Shown: positions 6,378 through 6,521 of the stretch, piece by piece
Position numbering within the stretch: the first letter of the stretch is position 1
Layout: each line of letters starts with the position of its first letter
Source: Candidatus Solibacter sp.
GTDB taxonomy: Bacteria; Acidobacteriota; Terriglobia; Bryobacterales; Bryobacteraceae
Reading direction: 5' to 3'
NCBI GenBank assembly: GCA_017883345.1
Contig: JADGNT010000295.1
Coordinates: 1 to 6,521 of the forward strand
DNA: 6,521 nt
Position numbers and translations under genes: made by a program
The notes under the pieces: model-generated
Database searches by the model: none
What the model was told of the DNA's origin: nothing
What the model saw: only the letters and a program-made list of their open reading frames with translations

Positions 6378-6410
6378 GACAGACCACAACAGGCGATGGT
6401 CTGTCCCACC
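6378..6410. repeat. REP-like palindrome, copy 2 (downstream of purA)
   Basis: GACAGACCA (6378-6386), a 10-base loop and TGGTCTGTC (6397-6405), then CCACC. It matches copy 1 at 3253-3285 in stem length, loop length, flank and orientation. It differs in the stem by one G-C to A-T change made on both arms, and in the loop at three of ten bases. It begins 11 bases beyond the purA stop codon, and like copy 1 it follows a minus-strand gene. Confidence 0.75.
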
Positions 6411-6421
6411 CTGGCATTACA

Positions 6422-6521
6422 TTACCCGATCAGCTTGGCGAAGCGCGAGCCGGGGCGGACGATGGTCTGATTGCGTTCCGGGCCGGTGGAGATGCAACCC
6501 ACTTCGACGCCCGTACAGGCC
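6422..6521 (-). CDS. purA: Adenylosuccinate synthetase, C-terminal end only (cut by right window edge)
   Basis: PurA joins IMP and aspartate using GTP, the first step from IMP to AMP, in the cytoplasm. Only the last 32 codons and the TAA stop are inside the window. They read TGVEVGCISTGPERNQTIVR followed by a short tail, PGSRFAKLIG. The STGP-x-R-x-x-T-I segment after a TGV-type strand is the characteristic C-terminus of this enzyme (E. coli has a similar GVPIDIISTGPDRTETM). The tail differs from the E. coli ending. The assignment rests on a short piece but the motif is distinctive. Confidence 0.82.
   Translation of the reverse strand, partial: ACTGVEVGCISTGPERNQTIVRPGSRFAKLIG

Overview
The window reads as a bacterial chromosome segment of moderately high GC. 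It has conserved protein-quality-control genes on the left, a small toxin-antitoxin island in the middle right, and the tail of a purine gene at the right edge. An Acidobacteriota origin (Bryobacterales/Solibacter-like) is my best guess. It rests on the wording of ClpX (a four-residue insert in the zinc finger), the trigger-factor N-terminus and the style of intergenic palindromes, all recalled rather than searched.

Left block, all on the minus strand and read right to left: tig (trigger factor, 3289-4557), clpX (1786-3057) and lon (5' part, 1-1720, running off the left edge). Trigger factor holds nascent chains at the ribosome, ClpX unfolds tagged proteins for ClpP, and Lon degrades misfolded proteins, so this is a folding-and-degradation cluster. 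The usual partner clpP is absent from its common place between tig and clpX. The 231-base gap there holds a REP-like palindrome, a GC-rich hairpin, a possible clpX promoter, and a 24-codon open frame whose stop overlaps the clpX start as GTGA. A good extended -10 promoter lies upstream of tig.

Middle: 4558-5039 has no convincing gene. It holds the tig promoter, a cluster of short repeated motifs (about 4680-4770), and the promoter and operator-like palindromes of the next operon.

Right block: two type II toxin-antitoxin operons face each other. vapBC (plus strand, 5040-5698) encodes a Phd/YefM-type antitoxin and a PIN-domain RNase toxin with a GTGA overlap. higBA (minus strand, 5736-6326) encodes a RelE/HigB (GraT-like) toxin followed by an XRE-family antitoxin. 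Their stop codons are only 37 bases apart. A second copy of the REP-like palindrome lies between higB and the C-terminus of purA (adenylosuccinate synthetase, 6422-6521), which runs off the right edge.

The most notable signal outside genes is the pair of palindromes at 3253-3280 and 6378-6405. They have the same 9-bp stems, 10-base loops and flank, and differ in the stem only by one compensated base pair. I found no new multi-gene system that I could support.
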